Positions 22,275-33,121 of a DNA stretch of 64,000 nucleotides are shown here, piece by piece (position 1 is the stretch's first letter; the number at the start of each line of letters is the position of its first letter). The position numbers were made by a program, and so were the translations under genes. The DNA lies in NCBI GenBank assembly GCA_015680685.1, contig MNCI01003938.1, forward strand, positions 564,110 to 628,109, written 5' to 3'. Below the pieces are notes generated by a model. It did no database searches. It was given only the letters and a program-made list of their open reading frames with translations, and had not been told where the DNA came from. This DNA is from Gnetum montanum (Eukaryota; Streptophyta; Gnetopsida; Gnetales; Gnetaceae).

Positions 22275-22404
22275 TATTTTTGTTGATTTTTGAATTTGTT
22301 TGCACATACGACACGACATTAAAATGTTTTGGGTTTGCTTTTCTATTTTAAATGTAACGCATTGAAGTAATGATAAATGATACGTAAAAAAGGAAAACAA
22401 GGTA

Positions 22405-22762
22405 TGCGCTAGTTTAAGGCCATTTCGGGCTTGATTCGCACTAGTTTAAAGCCATTTCGGGCTTCTATGCGTAGTTTAAGGCCGTTTCAGGCCCCATTGT
22501 AAACAAGTAACATTTCAGAGAAAGCGGATACATTTCGTGGTGGACCGACCATTTCTGATCGTGGCCAGTTTTATGTCATTGCGGACATGATAGTTTAACG
22601 TCTTTCTGGACAAGGAGTGTTGTAATTAATTTTTTTTCTGTTTTCCGTTTATTATATTATTATTTTTTTGTGTTTTAGGATTTTATCATAGTTTAGCATC
22701 ATTTCGGACGTGTTATAGTTTAATGTCATTTCAAACTGCATGTAGTTTAACGTCATTTTGGA
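22405..22762. repeat. Dyad-repeat array between antisense gene and gag-pro (inner)
   Basis: Eight units occur. The first three are AGTTTAA with GCC...GGC arms (GGCCATTTCGGGC). The rest have GTC...GAC or decayed arms (GTCATTGCGGAC, GTCATTTTGGAC). The spacer is six bases in all. The array sits between the two convergent 3' ends. Confidence 0.85.
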
Positions 22763-22772
22763 CTAAGGTATT

Positions 22773-25700
22773 TTATTTCAGTTGTTTTTTGATTTTCTTT
22801 ATTTTTATGTTAGGGGGTGTATTAGCCGGTACGATTTTGTATTCTGTGTCTCCTTCGCTGATCACGTTGAAGGGTAATTCAGTCCAGGGGACGTTCGATA
22901 ACATGTTTTCGGTATTGGTATTTTTAGGTATTTCGGTGTCAGTCGTTGTTTCCGTATTGGTTTCTTCATGAGGCGACGTGTGTGGAGTGTCGGATGCAGG
23001 TGTTTCGGTTTCGGGAGGTTCTTGTTCCGTGTTAAAGGGCTTACAGTTTACTGGTGGTTGGGGATTCTTGTCGTTTCGGTTAGGCCTTTCGAGCTCAACT
23101 TCCGATCCTTGGTCTATATCTGTGTTTAATGAGATGATGGGAGTAACCGCTTCCCCATGTATAATGACTTCTCCGCCCTCATAGGGTAGGTGAATCTTTT
23201 GATGTATGGGGGAGGAAACGGCTCTCAATTGGGCCAACCAGGGTCTTCCCAGTATGAGGTTGAGTCCTGGCATCTCATCAACAACTAGGAAGTCAGCAGA
23301 TGTGGGGAACTGGTCTCCCGCTATGAAGTCTAAGGTTATCATGCCTTTGACCAGTACACGTGACCCGCTGAATGACTTTAAACATGTTGTTGTCGTAGGT
23401 TTAATCAAATCAGTAAGCCCCAGTTGTTCAATGATGTGATATGGTACAACGTTGGTTGCTGCCCCATCGTCTACGTGGACTCTATGTATTTTGAACTGGT
23501 TTACGTGTATGGTTATGAACATGGGGATTGTTGTTGTCTCCCCTGTCGTCTTGTCTACTTTGATGTTATCATCATGGAAGCTCAAGGGTTTAGGGAGGGC
23601 ACCGTGAGATTGATACATTACAGCATGAATGGCCGGTTCGCTTGGAGGTAAGTCCTCACTGACTGAGATGGACATTAGCATGCGTACGAGAGCTTCCCGA
23701 TGAGTTTGGGATGTTAGCACTAAGTCATACAAGCTCAAAGAAGTGTTCTTTTGTTTCAGCACTTGGGTGACTTGCGTTAAGGTCGTCGCAAAGTCTCTAC
23801 TGTTAGAGATGTTCTTGTCGGCAGTGATTGGGTCCATTGGGCCCAACAGCTTTATTTCGTGTTTTAGTGGCTTATCATTTCTGTTCGGTGCTGTAGTTTT
23901 AGATGGTTCATTTTCTTTTGACGGTTCACCTTGATTACCTGCATTTGATTGATCGTTGGTTGGTGACATGGGTACGGAATTGAGTGGAGTGGGCTTGGGT
24001 GGCCCCAGAGCCAATCGTTGGCGCTCTTTCTCCAAGCGTTCACGCGTAAGCCTATCAGCTAAGCGTTCTCGTGTATGGCATGGAGGTGGAGCTGGTTTCG
24101 GGGCCTCAAATTGCCTTGGGATGCACACAACATATGGAGATGGGCGGGGTTGCGTTTGGTCAGTGGGAGGCATTTGAGCTGAAGGCTGGCCAGGGACCCT
24201 AATGACGTAGGGGCGAGGTTTGCCCTGCGCTTGTGTGGTAGAGGTTTGATGATTGTTAGGACTTTCGGGTGTCCTAACAACATACGGGGTTGGTTTCGGT
24301 GGAGGTTGGACCTCCGCTGTTGCAACGGCCGGTGGTACTTGGACTACGAAAGGAGCAGGCCGAGTGTGAGGTATTAGTGACTTTAAGGGTGTAGGTACGG
24401 CTGAAGGTATACGGACGACATAGGGCTGCTGGGGGACGCATGGTGATTGGGGTGTGGGTGTGGTCACGGCGAGAGGAATCCGCACTACGAATGGCCTATG
24501 AGACATTTTTTGTATGTTTTGAGAATAGATGATGTTAATATTACTTGCCTCGGAATCATCATCGAAGTAGATCGTGCTAATCACGTACGGGGCCTCTTGG
24601 GTGTTCAGGGGATCCTTGTACACCCCCATAGCCTGATTCTGCGGCTGGACTGGGTTAGCCTCATCAAAAGTGATTTTGACGTCATCAATCATCCGCTGGA
24701 TATCCTGCTTCAGGGTGAAGCAGTAATCTGTTCCGTGCCCATTGCGTTGATGGTAGTCGCAGAAGCGATCCACCCTAAAGCCTTTAGGTACGGGCGGCTC
24801 ATCCGGGGTTGCTAAGCTTCGGTTCTGTATGAGTTGGCAGAACCGCTCATGTCTTTGGATAGCCGCAGGGGATAACTGCTTATGTGTCATCAGCCCAGCT
24901 TTCAGGAGCTGATCAAAGAGCTGGGATGGTTTCATCGGCAGAGGCATGTATTGAGAGGGTTCTTTCCTCTCGAAATTGCGTGTACGGTTTGTTGGGTTCT
25001 GTGATGATGATGACTCCGGGGCCGTTGTGGGAGCGGGTGTATAGTAGTTAGTAGGGGTTGCGGGTGGTTTTTGTTGGGGTGTGATGTTCGTTTGTTGGGC
25101 CCCTGCTATCGCTGCTATAGTTGTCTTGGCTTTCTCTTTATCCTTTTTAGTGTGTTGGTTTCTGAAGGCCAAGTATGTCGGATCGTGGCTGTTTTGAGCC
25201 GCTTCCTCTATGTTTTTTATCTGCACAAATGCCTGATTAAGATCACATGCGTTAAGGTAATACAATTTGGACTTGAAGAAATCGTTGATAGCCCCCTTCA
25301 GAATTGTAAGTAGATAAGTTGGAGAGATTGGCTCGTGTAGCTCATTGAGAGCCGCACTCCATCTCTGAATAAACTTTTGTACAGGTTCAAGTGGTGCTTT
25401 CTTGACTTGCATGAGGCTGTCCAGCATGGCCTCGGGTTTCAAGTTGTACTTGAACCGGGTCACAAACTGGCGTAAAAGATCATCCAAGGAAAAGATAGAG
25501 TTCCTGGGCAGGGCTCGGTACTAGTCGAGTGCTCTCCCCGCGAGCGACATGGGGAATACTCGTAGTATGGAGTGGGGCCTTGCCTGGAGCAATGCACACT
25601 CTAATCTAAATGTTATGAGGTGAGCATTGGGATCTATCTCCCCATTATATTTGGTCAACATCGGTAAAGGGACGCCTTTGGGCAAGGTCAAGGACGCGAC

Positions 25701-26924
25701 TGAGGGGCTGATGGGGTCATCGTTATAGAAATCCACTACCTTCAGCTCTCCGTCAGCGGCTGTTTTGTGGCATTTCACCTCGTCAGTGAGCTCCTGCATT
25801 AATTTTTTGGTGTCCGCCCAGTCTTGGGCGCTCGGTGACGCGGTGGCTTGGGGTTGTGGTATACTGTACAAGTTAGATTATTGTATGGTAGGCTGGAAAG
25901 CCGAAAGCTACGTGGGTGGTGGTTGTGCTTGTGGAAAGGTTACAGCGGGCGACACTACAGATGGCACGTTGTAGGGAAAATGTTGTGGCTGTTGTTGCTG
26001 CAACCGGGGCTGTGCTTGGGGAACATTGGTTGGTGGGATTGTGTGGGGTGGTGCATGGTGATGGGGAATTTGGTGTGATGACATTCCCCTCGCTGGCCAT
26101 TGTCCTGCCACGTTGTGCGCGGGGACTCCCTGTTGGGTCACGGCTGTTTGGGGAACTATATGCGTTTGGATGTGTGGGATGTAATGAGCGGACGTGGAGG
26201 CTGGGATGACGTGTGGCATCCCTATCACTTGGGGTGGAAATGTCACTCCCACATTAGCTTGAGAGGGCGGTGCTTGCGAGGACGAGCTCGCCGCTACGGT
26301 AGGGATGACCGCGAGTGGGAAGGTGTTAGGTTGGGAGTCACTTGGAAGAGGGATATGCATTAGCGCCGATGTTTCAGGTGGTGGTGCTTGAACCTGGGTG
26401 AACCTAAGATGCTGGAGGGGCAGGATTTCCCCTATGTCTGGATGAAAAATGGGGTTAGCCTGGGCTTGTGGGCTAAGAGTGTGGTAGGAGTCCTCATGCT
26501 CTGATTGAGCGGCGAAGTCATCCTCCTCTTCTGGTTGGGGTTATAGTGCATACTGATCCAACATGCGGCTCATTTGCAGGAGGAGTTGTGTGACGAGCTC
26601 CGAATACTACTCTGGAACTGGGATTACATCATATGGGGAACGGGTGAACTCGTGTCCTCCCCTGTAAAAGAGTTCAAACTGCCTCTTTACTTCCATTTCA
26701 GCTCGGTCAACAGCCAGGCCGGCTTGTATTTTAATACATATGAAATTATACTGGTCTTGGGTGATGACGTTGGGGGCTGGATCTCTCCCTTGTAACCTTA
26801 GTGATCGGCAGGGCCCCGCTGTAGGTTGCACCCCCAAGTGTTGTGCGATACGCTGTTGGATGGTTGTGAGGTCCATGATGGCGGTGGTTTGAGTGGTGGC
26901 AGCAGTATTGTTTACAGGGTTCAT
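22773..26924 (-). pseudogene. gag-pro: Inner gag-pro
   Basis: One frame runs from ATG 26924 (MNPVNNTAATTQ) to the stop at 22773, 1384 codons, with at least four stops (about 26604, 26535, 25905, 25518). The capsid-type gag domain is at 25670-25300 (KYNGEIDPNAHL, FVTRFKYNLKPEAML, EPVQKFIQRW). A variant zinc knuckle CDYHQRNGHGTDYC is near 24745. Six PYVVRIP-type peptide repeats lie at 24520-24040. The protease is around 23480-23170 with VHVDDGAATNVV (DDG replacing the usual D-T/S-G) and LILGRPWL. The ORF has its own stop and does not run into RT. It is followed by repeats and the convergent antisense gene. Confidence 0.92.
24030..24520 (-). other. Peptide repeats PYVVRIP inside inner Gag-Pro
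   Basis: Between the zinc knuckle and the protease, [RP]-P-[FY]-V-[VI]-[RQC]-[IVT]-P recurs six times, spaced by proline-rich linkers of about 20 residues. The outer copy has the same motif as PFVLRVP and PFIIRAP at about 34500-34330. Their role is unknown; they could be binding or cleavage sites. Confidence 0.75.
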
Positions 26925-27541
26925 GATGGTATGTCGCAGAGATGAACAAGTCTGGAAATGCAAAGTTGATCTGTTGTGTAACGGGCAGCGTATACGCTTC
27001 AATGGATAGCGTATAGGGGCAGCGTATATAGCGTATACAGCATAAGCAGCGTACACAGCGTAAAGCAAGAATGAAAAATTAGTGGCAGCGTAGGACAGGG
27101 CTCGGCGTAAGATAAGTTGCAGCGTAAAACAAATCAGCATAAACAAGGGAGCGTAAAAACAAGTTACAGCGTAAACAATTCGAAGCGTAAACAATTCATA
27201 GCGTAAACAGTTCACAGCATAGAAGGGACTCAGCATAAAGATTGCCTCGTAAAAACAAGTCGCAGCGTAAAACGGCAGCGTAAACAGGAGAGCGTGAAAT
27301 AGGTTCAGCGTAATACTGAAGATAGCGTAGAACCAGTTGCGGCGTAAAAACAGGGGCTAGCGTAAAACTAAATGGCGTAAGAGTTTCTGAACAGGCTTTT
27401 AAGAGCGTAAACACTGTACAGCGTAGACGCTGGACAGTTGCAGGGTGGGTTTTCGGATCGGACGACGTAAACGTTGGAGGATTCTAGTAGGGAGCGATGT
27501 GCAATAAGCGGCGTGGACGCTTAATTAGCGCAATAAGGAGG
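26925..27541 (-). other. 5' leader of inner element, packed with GCGTAAAC words
   Basis: From 26985 to 27530 the + strand repeats GCGTAAAC, GCGTAAAA or GCGTA every 10-30 bases (dozens of copies), plus one exact GCGTATACGC near 26988. On the - strand an ORF extends upstream of the gag ATG, but its repeat-encoded composition (YAVYAAYAVYA) is not gag-like, so I start gag at 26924. Confidence 0.7.
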
Positions 27542-27558
27542 CCTTCCTTCTAGCGCCA
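27542..27558 (-). other. Primer binding site of inner element
   Basis: On the - strand, TGGCGCTAGAAGGAAGG starts five bases after the 5' LTR end. It would pair with a tRNA ending ...CUAGCGCCA. From memory Ogre-type Tat elements use tRNA-Arg; a match to a tRNA set would settle it. Confidence 0.75.
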
Positions 27559-27563
27559 ATTTC

Positions 27564-28273
27564 TGTACCGCCTGAAATCGTCGGTCTCCGGCTGGAAGGA
27601 AAACAGAGGCCGCAGGATCACAGGAAGAGTGCAGAAGGCCTTGCCTTCGCCTGAGGGCGAGCTGGAATGCACGAAGGCAGAGTACCTTGGGTGGTCCGCA
27701 CGCGGATCAGACAAGGATTTCTCCGCACGTACGCAAAATGCTATACGATGGGTTATGCGTAAACGGTGTGGCAAGCGTGAATTAAGCGTAAACAGTGTAA
27801 AACAGATAGAGACGGAGCGTGAGCGTAAACAAGCGTAAGCAATGCGTGGGCCAAATTGATGTAAAACTGTAAAAGAACTTATGCAACAAATGTAAACAAT
27901 GGTATTACAGAGTCAAAGTACAGTGCACCGGTCTAACGCAGTCGTGTGGGAACACAAGGTGGACGAAAAGCCCCGGCATATACAGGGATGACTCGGCTGG
28001 TTTGCAGGGCGAGCGGAGCGTAGAGACTGTGTGTACGGCGTACAGGGCCAGCGTAAGAGGGTTTCAGCTCTTGTGCGCAGCGTAAATGTTCGCTGTTGAT
28101 GCTGAGCGTATACGCTGGGCGTATACGCTGGTACTGCACTTAGCGAAAAGTGGGCCTTTTGATTCCAGAAGTTTGCAGTGTGCGACATCAAATGTAGCCG
28201 TGGCCGTTTTGTGGATCTCAGGGACCTGCTTCTTGCTGGGGAAGCACTGAGCTCGAAATTTTGTGGTGTTTCA
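27564..28273 (-). repeat. 5' LTR of inner element, internally deleted
   Basis: This 710-bp LTR runs TGTACC...GTGTTTCA. It matches 10976-12246 except that about 560 bp is missing at 28088. It has a primer site on its left and a polypurine tract on its right, the signature of an LTR shared by two tandem elements. Confidence 0.88.
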
Positions 28274-29496
28274 TTGGCCCCTCTTTGTTGATGCTTGGAG
28301 GAATCGACCCGAGAAGTGTAGACGAAGAAGTGCAAAACACCACAAGCAACTTGATATAGACATTGTCCTCTGCCACGTGACTGGACATCATCACACCGTG
28401 TTTAGTAGTACGTGGGATCGGGAAAGTAGAATTTGTAGCTGGTAGAAGGATAGAGATCATGAGGATTGGTGACTGCCCAAGGAATTGTGTGGACAGGGGA
28501 TGTTTGGGTATGCGGCATGCTGATCCTTGCCAGTAGCCATTGTTTTAGCAGACTCGGAATTCAGACATGCAATGTGCATCCTTTGGTGGAACGGGACCCT
28601 TGGTTAGCTTTCAAGAGAACCTGTTGGTGGGGCCAAAGCTATGGGAGGATGTGTTACATTCTTTGGGAGAACAGAGCCCATGTTTAGTGTTCAGGGGAAC
28701 CTGTTGGCGGGGAGCCAAAGCCATGCAACTAGATGCTTCTTGACCGGTTTGGACATGAGTGCTTCATTTTGAGACAACTGCCTTCCCGCCTAGGGCTTGT
28801 ATGGAAGTGCCAGAGGTCTCGCCCTTTTTTTTAACATAAAACTTTGCTCTGCTTTTGTACTCATGCTCAGGTGTCAAGTTGTGTATCGCAACTACTGTAA
28901 CATTTTGCAGTGTGCCACAGTGTGCTTATTGTTTTGAATATACGGGATGTGTCAAGGGTGTGGCTGAATAAAATGCACCGGTGAAAAGACAGGGAATTTT
29001 ATCGATGAATGGGGATGCACTGGTGAATGGTTTGATTTAGTCCTGCCAGGTATGCTGCGAACATTATTTCATCTTGCTGCTCGTGACGAAGTGCATCCTT
29101 CTGCGAACCTTCTGGGTGTCATCCTACAAACAAAACGCCAAGGAGACAAGAAAGACCATAAGCGAATAGATGAGCTTAGACTTACACGGCGGCTGATGGC
29201 ACAGGGATGTTGAAGGACGGTAGGCACTATATGTAGAGGACAGCAGTATTGATGACGAGCGATGTAGTGAAGCTGATGGATGATCGTGGCGGATGGATGT
29301 GCTGGGTGTAAGCTTGCCAATTTATAGTCTTGGCAGACTATCATGGGTTAGTTTTATGTCATAACCCGTTGGACATTGCCTGTTTAGCGTCATGGCGGAT
29401 GGTACATTGCCAGTTTTTAGTCTTAGCGGACTGTGAAGAGGCTAGCTAGTTTATAGTCTTAGCGGACTCTGGTGAATGCAACAGTGGCAATTTTAC
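28274..29496 (-). mobile_element. Truncated 3' end of a third Tat-like copy
   Basis: Polypurine tract, 3' untranslated region and the first dyad units (29310-29490) match 12247-13465 closely. Identity stops at about 29496 (TTTTAC), where exon 3 of the outer antisense gene resumes. It has no pol and no right LTR. It is best explained as the remains of a head-to-tail tandem after a deletion that also removed roughly 100 bp of the target exon. Confidence 0.82.
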
Positions 29497-32400
29497 ATTC
29501 ATGAGTACCCCACCCGCTATGCTGATGCTTTCGAGAATTGCCAGCATCTCGGGTGGCTACATGATGACTAGACCTTGGATGCGCCCCTTACCATTGAGGA
29601 CGTGCAGAGGAACCTTCCTCCATTTCCTTTGCCATTTGGACCTGGTAAAACTGCTGCGTATTATATTGTTGCGTGGTGTAGTTGTGAATTGTGAACGCTG
29701 CGTAATAGTATTTTTGTTTGACCTGTGTCTTACATTGTTCAGTCAGGGAATCCCGGGAGATTACCCTTACAATTTTCGGCCGCGAGGCAAATACCGTCCT
29801 CTTCCGCTATGGCGATATCAATGATGCACAACGCTGGCTCGGCCACGCAGCGGCCCCAGTTGCGGTGGTCACCAAGATCCGAGAAGCGAGGCTAATGCAT
29901 TTATTTTTAGCCGCAACTCCTAATGTCACCGCTAGCGAAATGCTAACCCTTGTCAACTCCTTCAGCGAAAAGGCAGAGCGTTTTTGCACAGGCATGCATC
30001 ACGTGCGTGTAAGTTTTGACATTGACGCTCAGCTCTTTGTAGACCTCTTCGGCGTCCCCTTTGACGGCCTTCCCATAAACGAGAAGGCGAAGAGGAGTCT
30101 CGACTGCCAAAAGTGGCTGGAGGAGTGGGTAAGGGTCAAGAAGGAGCCTAAAGGGATTCCTTGTGAAAGAATCAAACTAGGAATCGCCAAGACAGTTTAT
30201 CCCCTTTTCTGGGCCCAGACTTTTCCCAAAACGCTCTCGCAAGGGAATTTCTTTTCCATAAAGCAGACCCGTATTATGTGGGAGGTCCTGGAAGAAGGGA
30301 CCCAGTTCAATTGGGCAAGCTATTTTGCTGAGGGACTACATACTGAGATGATCAGGCTTCGCAAGAAGCTCGAGTCTCGTTTCAATGTGCATTACGTCTT
30401 CTTCATAGCTTGCCTTCGGCATTTTGCTGAGTTTTTGGTCGTCCAAAGGAATGGGGTCTGGGTGCAACAAGACCGAGACCAGCTATCCAAACCTTGGATT
30501 ACACATATCCTCAGCACTACCCGTGGGCAGGATCCTCTGGAAGGGATTGGGGAGTCTCTGTCGATAACGACCAAGGGTTTGGCGGCGTCTCGACTGTGAG
30601 GACCCGACAGTGTAGGCGAGATAATGCCTACCTACACTGGCGATGCCTCATGAGGGAAATGTTTGGCAGTGGAAATTGTAGAAGCTGCAGCTCGGCGTAA
30701 AAGGCTTCGTATAATCGAGGCCTCTGCGGAGCCTGGAAGTGGTGCAGGTTGAGCTGTGGAGGTCAGAGTTCAGCGGAGTAAACCTCCGCCTAGTAAGTGT
30801 GAAGAAATGTATTGAAAGCTGTATTACGCAATGTTTACTTAGAATATTTGGAATGATATATTAAGAGTATTGTGATATGACCAGTAAAAATTACAGAGCA
30901 GCTGACCCCTGAAACAAGGGTAGTGATACTAAGTCGTGGGGAAGGGGCCCCAGTTTTAGAAAAAGAGGCCCCAGCTGTTAGAGTGAGCCGCGCACAGACC
31001 CTTGTGCGTGAGGAGGCCCTAGCTGTTGGAACCAGCGACGCACAGACTCATGTGCATGAAGAGGAGAAGGGGGCGGAAGATGTTGGCGAGGTTGCCACTG
31101 TCACTAGTAGAGGTAATGAGCGTATTGGAAATTTTGCCGAATTCTGTTAATAATTAGAGTTTCTAACTTGACTACGCTACAGGAGAAGAGGATGCATCCA
31201 CGTCTATCGCTGTGAGTAGAGCGTGGAGGGACTTTCCTGACAAGTTTACCTTCATGAAGGGCGTTGTCAGTGATATGATTGAGCGCCTCGAGTGCGTCGA
31301 TCCTGAAGCTGGTATGCTGTAGCTATAAAAGGTTTATTTTACTATACAGTGGTAATGTGTCACATACAATGATAATGTTTGCTGTTAGGAGCTCGCCTTC
31401 GATGGGACCCAACGGAGCCCATTGATTTGGACACAGTGAAGCCTCCATCAGATGGGGCGATCATGCCACGCCACATTTATGAGGAAATGCGTAAATGTGC
31501 ATTACGCTCAACTCGCTCCTTATGGGAGAGTAAAGACGTGAATGAAAACCTCTGGAAAAGGCTGCAGAGGTTAGATCAGAAGGTTGAGTCTCTGACCAAA
31601 GAGGTCGGAGACCTGAAGTCGCGATGCGAATTCCTACAGGTGCGGGAGACGGGTGACGAGGACTGGCGTACTACTATTATTGAGTACTCTTGTTATTAGA
31701 CCGTCATCAAAAACAACGTGCAAACTAGTCGGGCGTTGGTAGAGCGGCGGATGTAGATAGAGCTCCTAGCTCAGAAAAGCCAGGATTGGAGGGATTACTG
31801 TGCAAGTGTGCAAGAGTGGGGGCTGAAGGAAAAGGACCACAAACATTTGTATAAGCGAGAAAGCATTGCTTATCGTAAACTTTACCGCGATTCTGCCGTC
31901 AAAGCTCAATCCTTGCAAGTCTTCCTTGACGTCATTGGAGCATCCGAAGCCTTCAAGAAGTTCCAAGAGCAGGTGACTGTAAGTGCATCCTCGGAAAGAG
32001 AGATGACTCTCCCTGGGGGCCAAACTACAGTCCCTACATTCTTCCCTGACCCGCCTCACTGGACTAGTGTGGAGAAAGGGAAGGTGAAGGCTGGAGCTGC
32101 CTTGGGAGATGATGTGTGGTCGGATCTAACTAAGGAGGAAATTATGAAGCGCCTATGGGCTGGCCTAGAAAAGCTTCCTTTTACTGCGGAAGCAGGGCCA
32201 TCGCGAGTAAGTTTAATCATGGCTAAGTCTAAATTTTCCTATTGTGTTGTCAAGTTTTGTCTTGCTAATATGTTTTCTATATCTAGGTGCCCGAAGGGGA
32301 TAGAGAAGACGAGCAAGCTGAGGAGCAAGCACAGGAAGAGGAGCGTAGTGATGAAGAGCGTCCCCCTGTGGAGCCAGTGCCAGAGCAAGGACCTCATGAA

Positions 32401-32520
32401 GAGGAAATTCCTCATGAAGGAATACTTCCCAGAAGAGAAGGTCCACTAGAGGACGATCCATTAGGGCTAGAGCCAGACTTAAGAGACACTGGTGACAGTG
32501 GCATTAGGGGAGATGCGTAA
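29497..32520 (+). pseudogene. Outer antisense gene, exons 3-8 (3' part)
   Basis: Remainder of exon 3 to 29644 (GWLHDD, aligned with GWLHEDW), exon 4 29743-30792, exon 5 30897-31112, exon 6 31183-31311, exon 7 31389-32206, exon 8 32287-32520 ending in TAA. All introns are GT-AG, 70-104 bp, in the same phases as the inner gene. Stops: TAG 29569 and 31697 where the inner copy or frame has Trp, TAG 31754 where it has Gln, and TGA at 30597, 30651 and 30750, each readable as CGA before deamination. The acidic tail is longer than in the inner copy. Exon 4 includes a basic RRKRLR run before its end, a possible nuclear signal. Exons 1-2 lie 18.6 kb to the left. Confidence 0.82.
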
Positions 32521-32895
32521 TTGTGGTTTACGCATGGTTTTATTGATTGGAATCAACAATGGTTATGCTAATGACTGGAAGACTAGCTACGAGATTTTTG
32601 TGGCAATTCTTAATGTTATTCATTTTTATTTTATCCTTTGCGTCTTTATCTGCAAAGCGTAAGTGTAATTGTTAAGGATTTTTCCTAAGTTATGCCGATG
32701 GAATGGAAGAGCTAGTTTAAGGCCATTGCGGGCCACTGCTGGCGTTTGCGTAATCCAGAACTAGTTTTAGGCCATTGCGGGCCATCATAGGAGTCTGCCT
32801 AAATTGGAAATTAGTTTAAGACCGTTGCGGGCCATGGCTAGTTTAAAGCCGTTGCGGGCCATAACTAGTTTAAGGCCATTGCAGGCCCTTTGCGT
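32521..32895. repeat. Dyad-repeat array between outer antisense gene and gag-pro
   Basis: Five units lie at about 32712-32890, mostly AGTTTAAGGCC-ATTGCG-GGCC. Here the arms are GGCC/GGCC. It occupies the same place as 22405-22762 in the inner element. The preceding 180 bases hold the antisense 3' flank and no gene. Confidence 0.85.
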
Positions 32896-33121
32896 AATAT
32901 AGGAAGCGTAAATGATGACAGTATACAATTCTGCATAATTAGGCTAAAGTGATTAAGCAACATGAATAGCATACATAAAAGAAATGCAATAGCGTAAAAA
33001 GATGGCAAGCGTAAAAATTGAAAACTTTTATAGCGTAAATATGTATTGAATGAAAAATAGACTGCTGAATGCAAACGGCGATAGCTGATAAAAATGTGAT
33101 AATGTGCGTAAATGGCATTCT

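Larger units (their letters stand above)
10976..28273 (-). mobile_element. Inner Tat-like Ty3/gypsy element, 17.3 kb
   Basis: LTR to LTR: 5' LTR 27564-28273, primer site 27542-27558, leader 26925-27541, gag-pro 26924-22773, dyad repeats 22405-22760, antisense gene 17769-22159 (+), pol 17201-13714, dyad repeats 13290-13710, polypurine tract 12247-12261, 3' LTR 10976-12246. The layout is identical to the outer element and coding regions are clearly homologous, but the LTRs are of a different subfamily. It interrupts exon 3 of the outer antisense gene. The right LTR is followed by another polypurine tract, so the insertion is a head-to-tail tandem truncated on the right. No target duplication is found. 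Confidence 0.88.

Noticed and set aside
26925-27236. Upstream extension of the gag ORF (repeated YAVYAAYA)
   Set aside because: It is encoded by the GCGTAAAC repeat of the leader and absent from the outer copy, so gag was started at 26924.
10976-29496. Simple single-element insertion with its own target duplication
   Set aside because: The right end lies in internal 3' sequence, not at an LTR, and no matching 5-bp flank exists; a truncated tandem fits better.
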